From Leptolyngbyaceae cyanobacterium (lineage in GTDB: Bacteria > Cyanobacteriota > Cyanobacteriia > Cyanobacteriales > Aerosakkonemataceae): a stretch of 47,752 nt of DNA. A program made the position numbers and the translations under genes. The notes under the pieces were generated by a model. That model saw only the letters and a list, made by a program, of their open reading frames with translations. It was not told where the DNA came from and ran no database searches. Below, in pieces: positions 37,901 to 45,887 of this stretch (position 1 is its first letter; each line of letters opens with the position of its first letter). The stretch spans positions 1 through 47,752 of the forward strand of contig DATNQN010000118.1 in the NCBI GenBank assembly GCA_036703985.1, in the 5' to 3' direction.

Positions 37901-40506
37901 TTTAAACTATTGAGTAAGGCATCTAATGTCAAAGAGTTGGAGCGTAAATCACTTTCCGATGATTCTCTCAAGGTGTTCATTTGACCAATTATTGTTTTTC
38001 TTTGTTCAGTAAAAGCCCAGAAAGTTAAAGCACTCAAACTAACTATGACTGTACCTGTTAAGAAGCGAACTACATTAGTCATAAAGTTTTTGTGGTCAAC
38101 ACTGCACTGGACAAACTCAGCTTCTAACTCGTTGAACCACTTGTCATCACATTTAAGCTCTTTTTTCAACAAATCAAGACGCGGATTGTTATGCCAAAGA
38201 TAGCCTTTTGATTCCGATCGCTCAATTTTCCACTCAACAGCCGCAGGTGTCAATTGCCGTTGTAAAATTAAATTTTCTTCCTCCTCTTGTTTCCACTTCA
38301 ACAACCTTTCCCATCCCCGTACTAAAGCATCATGGGCAGGCTCAACATAGGGTTCATCCTCTGTATTTTTTCCTTCTACAAGCAAACGTGCTTTCACAAA
38401 TGTCTTAACCACCTCCAGCACCCGTGTATTTTCTGGCTCTGGATATTTTAGTTCAGACTTGAGTACTCGTCGGCGAGCTAATTCGCTACCACCGACTGCA
38501 ACCATTCTTAACATCACACGGCGGATTGTTTGCTCGTAGGCTTTATCCTGTTTAACTAAACTGTCATATTCCTGCTCTGCTTTTTGAGTGAGCGATCGAG
38601 CTACTCCCCCTAGTTTTTCATAATATTTTTCAGTAATCGCTCGATCGTCCTTGGGATTCTGTTGATCTGTATCACTAACATCTTCGACAAATAAACGGTA
38701 AAGTTCATTTAATGTAAATGAGAGTAAGGGTAAAGTTCCAGGCATCCCCGCTACTTCATCCACCAATTTATCTATCAGCGTGTTCGGCACAAAAAATATT
38801 GACTTTTGTGATGCAGGTTCCGTAATCGCCTCTCGCAATTCGGCAGTTGTCATCTCTTTAATGTGAAATCTGGCTTCCTCTGTCCAATATTTCTTGAGGT
38901 CGCTGTCTTGAAATTGAGATTCAAAATCAGAACGGAGAGTCAATACAATTCGCAGCCGATCTCCGTATAGAGACATTACTTGCGGTAACCATTTTAGAAC
39001 CAGTTCTTGCTGCGTCTTCTCTCTTTGCTTTTCTTCTTTCTTGTTTTTCTCTTTTTGCTTTTTTTCTGGTTTTTTTTCTTGTTGACGAGGTTGGAGAGTG
39101 ATCAGTTCTTCAAACTGGTCAATTGTAAGCAGAAGTGTATGATTGGAGTTCCTATTAAACCAGTTGTTTAGGTTTTGAGAAAGTAACTCAACTTCTTTTT
39201 CAAGATGGTGGGTTTGTTTTGCTCTACTAGGCTGACCGTCAGTGCCAAACCAATTAAAAATTTTACTAACCCATTGTGTTTCATCTGTTTGGGGTTGCTC
39301 AAAATATGGGTTAGAACTTGTAAAATTAAGCTCTTGCAAAAGGCAATTCTTTAATGCTGTTAGCGGAGAGTCACCGAGTCGGATAGGCTTCAGAATATGC
39401 CATGTTTGCACATCAGAATTTACCTGTAGTTTCTGCTTTCTTAGAAAGGGAATCAGCCCTGCTTTTACCAAGCTAGATTTTCCTGTACCCGAAGCCCCTA
39501 ACACTACTGTCAAGGCTCGTTTTTCAGAGTTATTGACTTTTTCATATAGTTGTTCAATTTGTTCCTTTCTACCAAAATATGAGTCTTGATGTTTTTCTTC
39601 ATAAGACTCTAATCCTCGATAAGGACTATCTTTTAGATCTAGCTCAGGTGCATTTTCTAAATTAGATTCACTCTCCAATAAGAAAACATATTCTCCATTT
39701 TCATGCAATTTAAGGGGACATATACCAGGAGTTTGTGCCTTATATTCTTCAGTTTCTATGGCAACTTGTTTTCGCAGGTAATTAAATAAATCATTTGCTG
39801 TAATAATGCCATCATTGTCTAAGTCTGCTGCCTTATTTAAAGCATCAAAAAGATGTTTTGCAAAGGGAGAATGAACTTTTGAATCAATTGAGATTTTACC
39901 TCGGCTAGATAAATCTACGGCTGTTTGCTTATCAGAAGTTGAGGTAATTACTTGCCAAGCACGATATTTGATGTAGTGGTCGTAGACTTGTTTATAAATT
40001 TTAACTTTCGGAACTACATCACGATTGATACTTGACCAGTAAAATGCACCCGAAAAACAACAGTCAAGAATTACTAACAGATGGCGACAGGGAAGTTCTA
40101 GCAAGGCATTATGGAAATCCTGCATTTTCAAGTAACTATCTGGATTATCAGTAGCATCTTGAGGAATTAAGTAACCAACAGGCCCTTCTTGCTTTTCCTT
40201 AGCATCAAAGGCAATTCCATGTCCTGCAAAATAAAGGAGAATGCGATCGTCCTGATTAATCCCCCGCTCTTTTCCAAAGGGGATTTGTTTATTATTGAAG
40301 CATTTAATTAATTCTTCTAGCTTTTTGCCTGTAGCATCTCGATCGAGTAACAAATGAACTTCATATTGATATTGCCCTTGCATGATACGAGCAAGTTCTT
40401 TGGCATCGGGAACTGCTGTTTCTAAGCGAGGAACGCCATTATTGTAGTCATTGATTCCAATGATAATAGCAATATTACGTTGAAATTCGTATTTGGATTT
40501 AGACAT
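34963..40506 (-). CDS. Caspase-like / nSTAND NTPase / TM / WD40 / periplasmic-binding-protein receptor
   Basis: The protein has 1847 residues. Residues 1-270 are a caspase-like peptidase with His96 (LYFAGHG) and Cys150 (ILDCCFSG). The same region ends in an EF-hand-like loop, DLDNDGIITAND (228-239). An nSTAND1-type NTPase follows, with the P-loop GASGTGKSS at 337-345 and Walker B LLLTIDQFEEL, then a Lys/Glu-rich insert. One hydrophobic helix lies at about 810-830 (FLTGTVIVSLSALTFWAF). About ten WD40-like blades (940-1385) end WQIGGLDELFAKGCDRV. A TPR-like helix pair leads to a Peripla_BP_6 (leucine-binding type) domain at about 1474-1820 (VIGHFSSGVTREAAKVYNDK). WD40 and binding domain may lie across the membrane from the protease. 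AGGAG lies before the ATG. The caspase-hydrolase gene ends 73 bp upstream. Confidence 0.93.
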   Translation of the reverse strand: MSKSKYEFQRNIAIIIGINDYNNGVPRLETAVPDAKELARIMQGQYQYEVHLLLDRDATGKKLEELIKCFNNKQIPFGKERGINQDDRILLYFAGHGIAFDAKEKQEGPVGYLIPQDATDNPDSYLKMQDFHNALLELPCRHLLVILDCCFSGAFYWSSINRDVVPKVKIYKQVYDHYIKYRAWQVITSTSDKQTAVDLSSRGKISIDSKVHSPFAKHLFDALNKAADLDNDGIITANDLFNYLRKQVAIETEEYKAQTPGICPLKLHENGEYVFLLESESNLENAPELDLKDSPYRGLESYEEKHQDSYFGRKEQIEQLYEKVNNSEKRALTVVLGASGTGKSSLVKAGLIPFLRKQKLQVNSDVQTWHILKPIRLGDSPLTALKNCLLQELNFTSSNPYFEQPQTDETQWVSKIFNWFGTDGQPSRAKQTHHLEKEVELLSQNLNNWFNRNSNHTLLLTIDQFEELITLQPRQQEKKPEKKQKEKNKKEEKQREKTQQELVLKWLPQVMSLYGDRLRIVLTLRSDFESQFQDSDLKKYWTEEARFHIKEMTTAELREAITEPASQKSIFFVPNTLIDKLVDEVAGMPGTLPLLSFTLNELYRLFVEDVSDTDQQNPKDDRAITEKYYEKLGGVARSLTQKAEQEYDSLVKQDKAYEQTIRRVMLRMVAVGGSELARRRVLKSELKYPEPENTRVLEVVKTFVKARLLVEGKNTEDEPYVEPAHDALVRGWERLLKWKQEEEENLILQRQLTPAAVEWKIERSESKGYLWHNNPRLDLLKKELKCDDKWFNELEAEFVQCSVDHKNFMTNVVRFLTGTVIVSLSALTFWAFTEQRKTIIGQMNTLRESSESDLRSNSLTLDALLNSLKAAKLTKHWLLQLFPPDETLKNEVTRNLRKAFYTVKEDKRWSLPLDWTIHDVSVTSDGKPLLAITKDRDTVLCIWSVKGESCDEEHKIFVKIAENSPDGIKFSPDGQRLIVTSQAGEGKITVRLWDWINNRIQQLPASLKGEFLTVTFNPKKRELAIVDAEIPYLWNLKNNQLSLLSGNRTNVKGVQFNSNGDLLLATEAENKEGTTHTINLWLYNRASYKNIGTLAVPNAVDKAIISTDNQRVIIIYGSATRFGAGSLLWTVGQNVERKEWQSLDQDLTVSFSQDGQQLTTSGSSGTISLRDWSGHKEANLNGHQGLLSRISFNQDGRLLLTAGSDGTIRLWNMKGQHLTSVESSQDFSPYSSQSLVVEVEGDKCKQNEVFESKNSKLLGFYIDKSDTMRETVDLWNCSSNKLFASVLVGQDYIKEQKTINLSSDASLIAIGRTDGMVGLWDFQGSKLVEYKANLDQIGNLLISPDGSIITIFNENKDKKEVWQIGGLDELFAKGCDRVREYLNNHSNNLSDSDRHLCDGISSSEKLGEISIGDKILVPTLTNPDKQAGVEAIAAGDFTTAIKHLENSLKRNLNDAEARIYLNNARIGNQKSYTIAVSVPISTDVNGSLEILRGVAQAQELFNKWAKTTNGQEVPFKLLIADDRNDPKVAQEIAKKLAENPDILGVIGHFSSGVTREAAKVYNDKKLAAISPVSTSVKLSDSLGKYVFRTVPNDKVAAEKLADYTLKSLNKKKAVLFYNSQSEYSQSLRSEFKSAFASQGGQVVKENEVDLSNQNFAPTKILEKIDENTALVFLADNSKLNQLFQIVKTNNGKSPILAGDDVYGTQILEFFHKQKLQNSHLVIAIPWHIKNNRDSSFSTASKGLWRDRDINWRTVTAYDAAKALMAAIKQNPKREEVAKTIRGQAKKFIADGAIEKVEFDRGERKSNIIQIVKVVKSNSKSRSGYDYEFVPVDKNTSLNQGNQPNHSK

Positions 40507-40579
40507 TGCTCAAACTCCTATGCCAATAAATGTCAAAGTCAAAAAGTGACAACAATTGAGTCTTTGTACTTGGAAATTT

Positions 40580-43500
40580 TTACTTTTGTTCAGTGAGAAC
40601 TACACTCAAAGCATCCAAGCCTTCTGAAATATCGAAATAAGTCAAATGATCGCAAGCGACTTCTTTAATCACAGGAGTAATCTTTCTTCTTTCTGGAATA
40701 CTCTTGATACTTTGCACAGTCACCGCAATATCATTCATTTGACCAAAGAAAGGTAACTCTACAACTCGACTGCATAACTTTTGTATCAGCCGTTTTAGTT
40801 GATTAGCCTCTTCTTGTGCTTGTATTGCTTTGATGGAAGTATTACCAGCAATTACTGAGTAGGGAATACCGGGATCATCATAACTTGAAGCTAGAGATTT
40901 AAGAAACTCAGAACCAGGTTTCATTTGGTCTAGCGATACATCCACAGCTTCTATAGCACTAAGTAAACAGCCTAATACTTTCACAGGCCAAGCAACAGTG
41001 GAAAGGCTATTAAGTCCTATTCCTAAAGCAAACGTTGCCCATTCTTGAACTGTTGGCCAAGGAGAACCTGCATTTGGTGTCCCCAACATAATTAAATGTT
41101 GAGTGAATTTATTGCCTCCTTCTCGTTCGATAAACCAACGAGAAACTAAACCTCCCATCGAATGAGCGACAATATGTAAATCTTTGCCGTGATTAGCTTT
41201 CAATCCAATTTCTTCGAGGCGTTTTTTCAGATTGCGAGCGTTGTCTTCAATTGAAGTATTAATATTTTCGTAGTCAAAAGCCAAAACTAAATCATAATGG
41301 CCTTTAAGAGGATACCGTTTGCCATTCCGTGTCACTTTCGCTCGTTGAACGCTCTTGACCATATTATCGGTATCGCCGAGAATGCCATGAATATAGAGCA
41401 AAATTCGCTTACTTTTGGCTACCAATGCTTTTATTTGGGATTTATCTGTTACATAAGTTATTGTTTCATCTGGCGCTACCTCAGCCACTCTAAGAAGCGG
41501 ATATTCAAACTCTAAACCTAGCGGTTCCCACAATACTTTTTGAAATAGGATTTTAATAGAGCCTTGTACGCTTCGATCTTGATTGAATGGCTTTGGTAAT
41601 CTTTGTAGCTCAATTTCCGTACCATTTTTAGTTTTTTTACTTCGTCCTAGTGGTAGGAAAAACTCACCGTCATAACCGATAGGTAAGAGATGTTCATGTT
41701 CTTCTAATTTTGTGTCAACTAATAACTTTAAAGGTGCATCAGGAGTAACAACTTCGTAGCTTTTAACTTCACTTAATTCCAGTACGCTTAAACCGGGATC
41801 TGTGCCGCGACTGGAGGTAAATTGAAAAGTTTGAGTGATTTGAGGATCTTCTCGCAATATAGGAGGTAAAATCGCATTTCCTAAATCCCGGCTCACTTGG
41901 GGTATTGTGGTTAAACGCACATTTGCTTGTAAATTAGGATGCGCTTGTAACTTTACTCCTGCCGCCAGTTCTTTCTCTGCTGTAGGTGAAACTGAGATAG
42001 CATCTAAGGATCGAACAGTAGTAATTGCGATCGCATCTGTGAACCAATCATCATACTTCCCTTGGCTTTTAGGTTTGATATCCCGACTTTGTACTCGATT
42101 CATCAAACGATTTAGCGAGTTTTGATTTGGAGATTCGATATCTCTTGCTGTTGGTCGGGGAAAATCTAGTTCTTTTTGACTGAGCAATCGAGCATCAAAT
42201 TCAGCCGTACAAACAATCAACTTAATAATGTCTTTGAACTCTGTAATTCCTTGGTTCCATAACTCATCAGGTACTTCAAGTTCTAATTCTTGTCTATCTA
42301 AAGCCCAAGCTTCTTCCCCAGGATTAAGTAGCACGCTACCTGTATCAAAAAATGGGGCGCTAGCTGCAAAACGATCTGTTAGATTGACTAAAGCGCAGTA
42401 AAGTTTTTTCTGACTTTTATTAATCAGTTTAAGTCGAAAAGAAGGTGGTTCCCAGTTACCATCCTTGTGCTTGTATTCCAAACGCATCTGCCCAGATTGA
42501 GAGATGTTTGGATCGTCAAAGATGAGTTTCATTTCCACATCTCCGACTTTAATTAGACCATTACCCGAACTGGGGAGTTCTGCGATCGCATTCCATCGCG
42601 CAATATGTTCTAATCGTTGAATCGCTATAAAAGCATTCTGTGGTGTATAACCATCAATTTGAGCCACTAAGGGGCGATCGTCAGCAGGACGAGCAATCAA
42701 ATACTGGTTATTGCTGCACAGCAATCGAAATTGAGCCTTAGCGGAATCTTGTTCTTCGCGCACATAAGCTGAGGCTTTGTTGTTCAGTCCTGCTAACTGT
42801 ATTGCTTGACGTGCTAGCTTCACTCCCGCTTCCTCTCCTTCAAAGTGAACTCCTAGAGGTGGTAGAGGTAAGCTAATGACAACAGCTTTAAAGGTCTTAT
42901 TCCGATCGGAATCTAAGTTTTCAATTCCACTGATTTCAACCTTACTTAGCTGTGGAAAAACCTGAGTTACTTTCGCTTCACCTACAGACTTGGATGGTTC
43001 ACGCAAGTCTTCAGTATGGCTGTCAAAGGGAAAGAGTGCTAGTAAGGTAGTTTCACCGTTAGAAGGATTTTGGACACCGTGAACAGCACCCCCATCAATT
43101 ACCCAACCATAGTTTTTGTGATAACTAATAGTGAAGTAGGGAGTCCGTTCTGCGATCGCGCCATCAAGGAAAAACTGGTTTTCGTCTTCTGGATGACTGA
43201 TTTCAAGTTGGGGAGACTGATCTAGAACTCGACTACCAATAATAGCTTTTGCTCGATTAAATAAGTCCCGATAGGTCAACTTTCCATTCGCTTGCTGTAA
43301 GGTATCTAGCAGAAAATAAGAGAATGCCCCCCGTTTTTTACCACCTTGGTTGAATTCCTTAGCAAGTTGACTATCTTGGCAAGCACCTAAAAGAATATGA
43401 CGACCTTTAGGAAGCTTCCAGCCTGTAGGGTGACTTTCGCTGCTAACAGAATCAGACAGTTTCTCTAATTCTTCCAATTTAAAAATAAAGCTATCTAGTG

Positions 43501-44017
43501 GGCGTTTGCGCTTATCTGTTGAAGCGAGACGGACTCCTGTTTCTTGAAATGGGTTTTTAGTTCCCGAACCGGAATGACAGCAATCAAGAATAATAGTAAT
43601 GCGTGGGTTTTTAGCTGAAACTTCAGCAATCAGTTTTGCTAATTCTTTATCTGCTAAATCCCAGCTTCCTTCAAAGCGACTATCATAACAAACTAAGGTT
43701 TCATTAAGTCGGTCTGGTTCTAAATGCCAAAATTCCTCTGGTGCTTCTTCCTGAGCGCCATGACCACTGTAATAAAAGAGAACTATATCATTGTTCTGAG
43801 CATTACATAAATGTTCCCGAAATCCTTTGATAATTGCCTGACGAGTAGCTTCCGAATTCAAGAGTGTTTGCAAATGTAGCTGGTATTCTTTTTTGTCAAA
43901 TCCTTCTTTTAGATATTCTGCGATCGCTTCAATGTCATTTACACAGCCTTGCAATGAAGGAACTGGATCTTGATATTTATCGATTCCAACTAATAGTGCG
44001 TAGATATTACGAGTCAT
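40580..44017 (-). CDS. Caspase-like peptidase fused to an alpha/beta hydrolase
   Basis: The protein has 1145 residues. Residues 1-290 are a metacaspase-like (C14) peptidase with His86 (LFYYSGHGAQEE) and Cys147 (IILDCCHSGSG). A long middle region (about 290-850) of beta-rich, unassigned sequence follows. Residues about 870-1110 are an alpha/beta hydrolase: oxyanion region LLYIHGILGD, nucleophile elbow HIVAHSMGGLVSRW (Ser near 952), MLGTPNAGS, and a likely catalytic His in VACDHLTYFD. The arrangement resembles PGAP1-like lipases. No signal peptide is seen. GGAG lies 8 nt before ATG 44017. It is the first gene of the run that continues into the caspase-nSTAND protein. I infer that proteolysis by one caspase may release the hydrolase of the other. 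Confidence 0.92.
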   Translation of the reverse strand: MTRNIYALLVGIDKYQDPVPSLQGCVNDIEAIAEYLKEGFDKKEYQLHLQTLLNSEATRQAIIKGFREHLCNAQNNDIVLFYYSGHGAQEEAPEEFWHLEPDRLNETLVCYDSRFEGSWDLADKELAKLIAEVSAKNPRITIILDCCHSGSGTKNPFQETGVRLASTDKRKRPLDSFIFKLEELEKLSDSVSSESHPTGWKLPKGRHILLGACQDSQLAKEFNQGGKKRGAFSYFLLDTLQQANGKLTYRDLFNRAKAIIGSRVLDQSPQLEISHPEDENQFFLDGAIAERTPYFTISYHKNYGWVIDGGAVHGVQNPSNGETTLLALFPFDSHTEDLREPSKSVGEAKVTQVFPQLSKVEISGIENLDSDRNKTFKAVVISLPLPPLGVHFEGEEAGVKLARQAIQLAGLNNKASAYVREEQDSAKAQFRLLCSNNQYLIARPADDRPLVAQIDGYTPQNAFIAIQRLEHIARWNAIAELPSSGNGLIKVGDVEMKLIFDDPNISQSGQMRLEYKHKDGNWEPPSFRLKLINKSQKKLYCALVNLTDRFAASAPFFDTGSVLLNPGEEAWALDRQELELEVPDELWNQGITEFKDIIKLIVCTAEFDARLLSQKELDFPRPTARDIESPNQNSLNRLMNRVQSRDIKPKSQGKYDDWFTDAIAITTVRSLDAISVSPTAEKELAAGVKLQAHPNLQANVRLTTIPQVSRDLGNAILPPILREDPQITQTFQFTSSRGTDPGLSVLELSEVKSYEVVTPDAPLKLLVDTKLEEHEHLLPIGYDGEFFLPLGRSKKTKNGTEIELQRLPKPFNQDRSVQGSIKILFQKVLWEPLGLEFEYPLLRVAEVAPDETITYVTDKSQIKALVAKSKRILLYIHGILGDTDNMVKSVQRAKVTRNGKRYPLKGHYDLVLAFDYENINTSIEDNARNLKKRLEEIGLKANHGKDLHIVAHSMGGLVSRWFIEREGGNKFTQHLIMLGTPNAGSPWPTVQEWATFALGIGLNSLSTVAWPVKVLGCLLSAIEAVDVSLDQMKPGSEFLKSLASSYDDPGIPYSVIAGNTSIKAIQAQEEANQLKRLIQKLCSRVVELPFFGQMNDIAVTVQSIKSIPERRKITPVIKEVACDHLTYFDISEGLDALSVVLTEQK

Positions 44018-44748
44018 AGCTACTCCAAAAATAAATGCAGACCCAGGTTTATCGGTTTTGAGATGGTGATATTACGGAATGAAATCGCTTGTTACTTATT
44101 AATGGGTGTCAGTTCAGCCAAATATGCACTTTTAGAAAGAGATCTGCAAAAAAACCTGAAACGTTAATTTGATGAAGGTTTCGGCTTTTCAGAACGCTCG
44201 CGACGCGACTTATTTAGACTTGACCAAATTCCGAAAATGCTAAGAAATGCATTAAGCTAGAGATCTGCGGTTCGATTTGGCGAACAACAAGCGATTATTA
44301 TGTACGATCTGCCAACTGTACAAGACATAAATAGATAGCCTCAAATTAATAGGTTGTTCAAATTTATAAGTAACCAACAAGCTTTAGATTATTTTTGCTT
44401 GTGGTTTCTCTGTAAAACTACTGTAAGCGGATCTACCCGAAAAAGACGCTAAACCATAGTTGAGGTTTTAGCTATCAAAAAGATTGGCCTTAAGCTAGCC
44501 CTAAGTGCAGGAAGTAACCTGAACTTCTGGCTAGTTGTCTTTCTAATCAGGCGTACTATATAGGTATAGATGCTGTACTCTCCGATCGAGAAACAACTGA
44601 TTATGTGAACTCTTCTGAATAGGAGTTTAATCTTGAGAAATCTGACAATCCAAATGCTAAATCAACTTGGGAATTGAATAAAAAGCGTGTTGCTGATAAA
44701 ACTCAGTAGAAGGATGCAAGCATTTTGAATTCAAAAAATGGTCAATAC
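44018..44748. other. Gene-free stretch between the caspase cassette and the AraC gene
   Basis: No intact gene was found in 731 bp. The left end must hold the promoter of the caspase operon; GTAATAT near 44070-44078 on the minus strand is a weak -10 candidate. Around 44580-44740 a plus-strand frame broken by stops encodes SDRETTDYVNSS and DNPNAKSTWELNKKRVADKT. It looks like a decayed short protein gene of unknown family. AATTCAAAA at 44729 resembles part of the AT-rich repeat. Confidence 0.4.
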
Positions 44749-45669
44749 TCAGGCAATTCGCAAACGCTCAATATCCTTGATCGGTGGCGCACCAAACATA
44801 CGGGAATATTCGCGACTGAACTGAGAAGGACTCTCATAACCAACCTGATATGCCGCATAGGTTGCATCCGCATTTTCAGCCAGCATCAGACGACGCGCTT
44901 CCAATAACCTCAACTGCTTTTGATATTGCAGAGGACTCATTGAGGTGACTGCCTTAAAGTGCCGATAAAATGATGCAGAAGACATCCTCGCTTGCTTTGC
45001 CAAATCATCAACGCGCAATGTTTTTGTAAAGTCAGCTTTGATCTGTTTAATCACTTCTGCAACGCGCTGCATATGGCTGCCGGAGGTCGCAATCTGCCAC
45101 ACCGCTTCGTTCTGATCTCCCATCAAAAGACGGTAATAGATTTCGCCAACGATCGTTGGTGCTAGGAATGGAATATCCTGGGGCGTATCCAGAAGCTGTG
45201 TGAGTCGGGTGGCACAATCAATCAACGGCTTATTTGCATTGGTTACGAACAAGCCTCTCACTGAACTTTCTTTTTTATCCGAACTGCACCCGATTCGATC
45301 GATAATCTCCCAAAGCCCAGCCGCGTCCAGGCTGAGCTTAAAGCATAGATACGGTTTATTCGGTGTCGCTTCGACAATATTTCCACTCAGCGGCAGATCG
45401 ACTGTGGCAACCAGATATTGAGCTGCACCATAGTGATAGGTTTCTTTGCCCAGTAAGGTTTCTTTTTTACCTTGAAGAACAATGCAAAACGTCGGTTCGT
45501 ACACAGCGCAGACTGCTGTAGGCGCAGTTGATTCCCTTATAAATTCCAACTGAGCGATCGCCGTTGAATGGATACCATTCCCTCTGCCATCCGTGTGTCG
45601 GGTTACTAATTCCACCAGTTCTTGACAAGCATTCATCGTAGCCTCGCGCTTTTGGGATTCATCTGCCAT
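44749..45669 (-). CDS. AraC-family transcriptional regulator (AraC_N type)
   Basis: The protein has about 306 residues. The N-terminal AraC_N cupin domain (about 30-190, FCIVLQGKKETLLGKETYHY) senses a small molecule. The C-terminal double helix-turn-helix (about 205-300) is typical: LRVDDLAKQARMSSASFYRH, FKAVTSMSPLQYQKQLRLLE and YESPSQFSREYSRMFGAPP. Regulators of this subgroup often sit beside aldehyde reductases or short-chain dehydrogenases, as here, where an SDR gene starts 218 bp away on the other strand. The ATG at 45669 has no clear ribosome binding site. ATG 45636, preceded by GAGG, is a better-supported alternative. Confidence 0.9.
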   Translation of the reverse strand: MADESQKREATMNACQELVELVTRHTDGRGNGIHSTAIAQLEFIRESTAPTAVCAVYEPTFCIVLQGKKETLLGKETYHYGAAQYLVATVDLPLSGNIVEATPNKPYLCFKLSLDAAGLWEIIDRIGCSSDKKESSVRGLFVTNANKPLIDCATRLTQLLDTPQDIPFLAPTIVGEIYYRLLMGDQNEAVWQIATSGSHMQRVAEVIKQIKADFTKTLRVDDLAKQARMSSASFYRHFKAVTSMSPLQYQKQLRLLEARRLMLAENADATYAAYQVGYESPSQFSREYSRMFGAPPIKDIERLRIA

Positions 45670-45805
45670 ACAGATCGGAGTAAATGCTTAGCAGCGTGTC
45701 GTGAGACATCCCTGCGATCGCTTTGCTGCACCTATTATAGAGGATTCTTTTGCACAGCATCCTCGCGTTTGAGAGGATTAGGCAATAAACTGAGAGGTTT
45801 ATGTA

Positions 45806-45825
45806 TTTAGAACCTTTGTTCTAAA
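45806..45825. promoter_or_regulatory. Perfect dyad between the AraC and SDR genes, candidate operator
   Basis: TTTAGAACCTTTGTTCTAAA has exact 8-bp arms around a 4-bp spacer. It lies 62 bp upstream of the SDR start and 136 bp from the AraC gene. The position fits a control site for the divergent pair. AraC proteins more often use direct repeats, so a different dimeric repressor is also possible. Confidence 0.5.
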
Positions 45826-45887
45826 GCCTATGATGAACTCATACCAGAAAGGCAATGAAAGGATAAGGCAATCAAGGAGAGCGATCG

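Noticed and set aside
40580-44017. CHAT protease instead of caspase
   Set aside because: The His-Cys motifs SGHG and DCCHSG in an N-terminal domain fit C14/metacaspase; the CHAT motif arrangement at a C-terminus is not seen.
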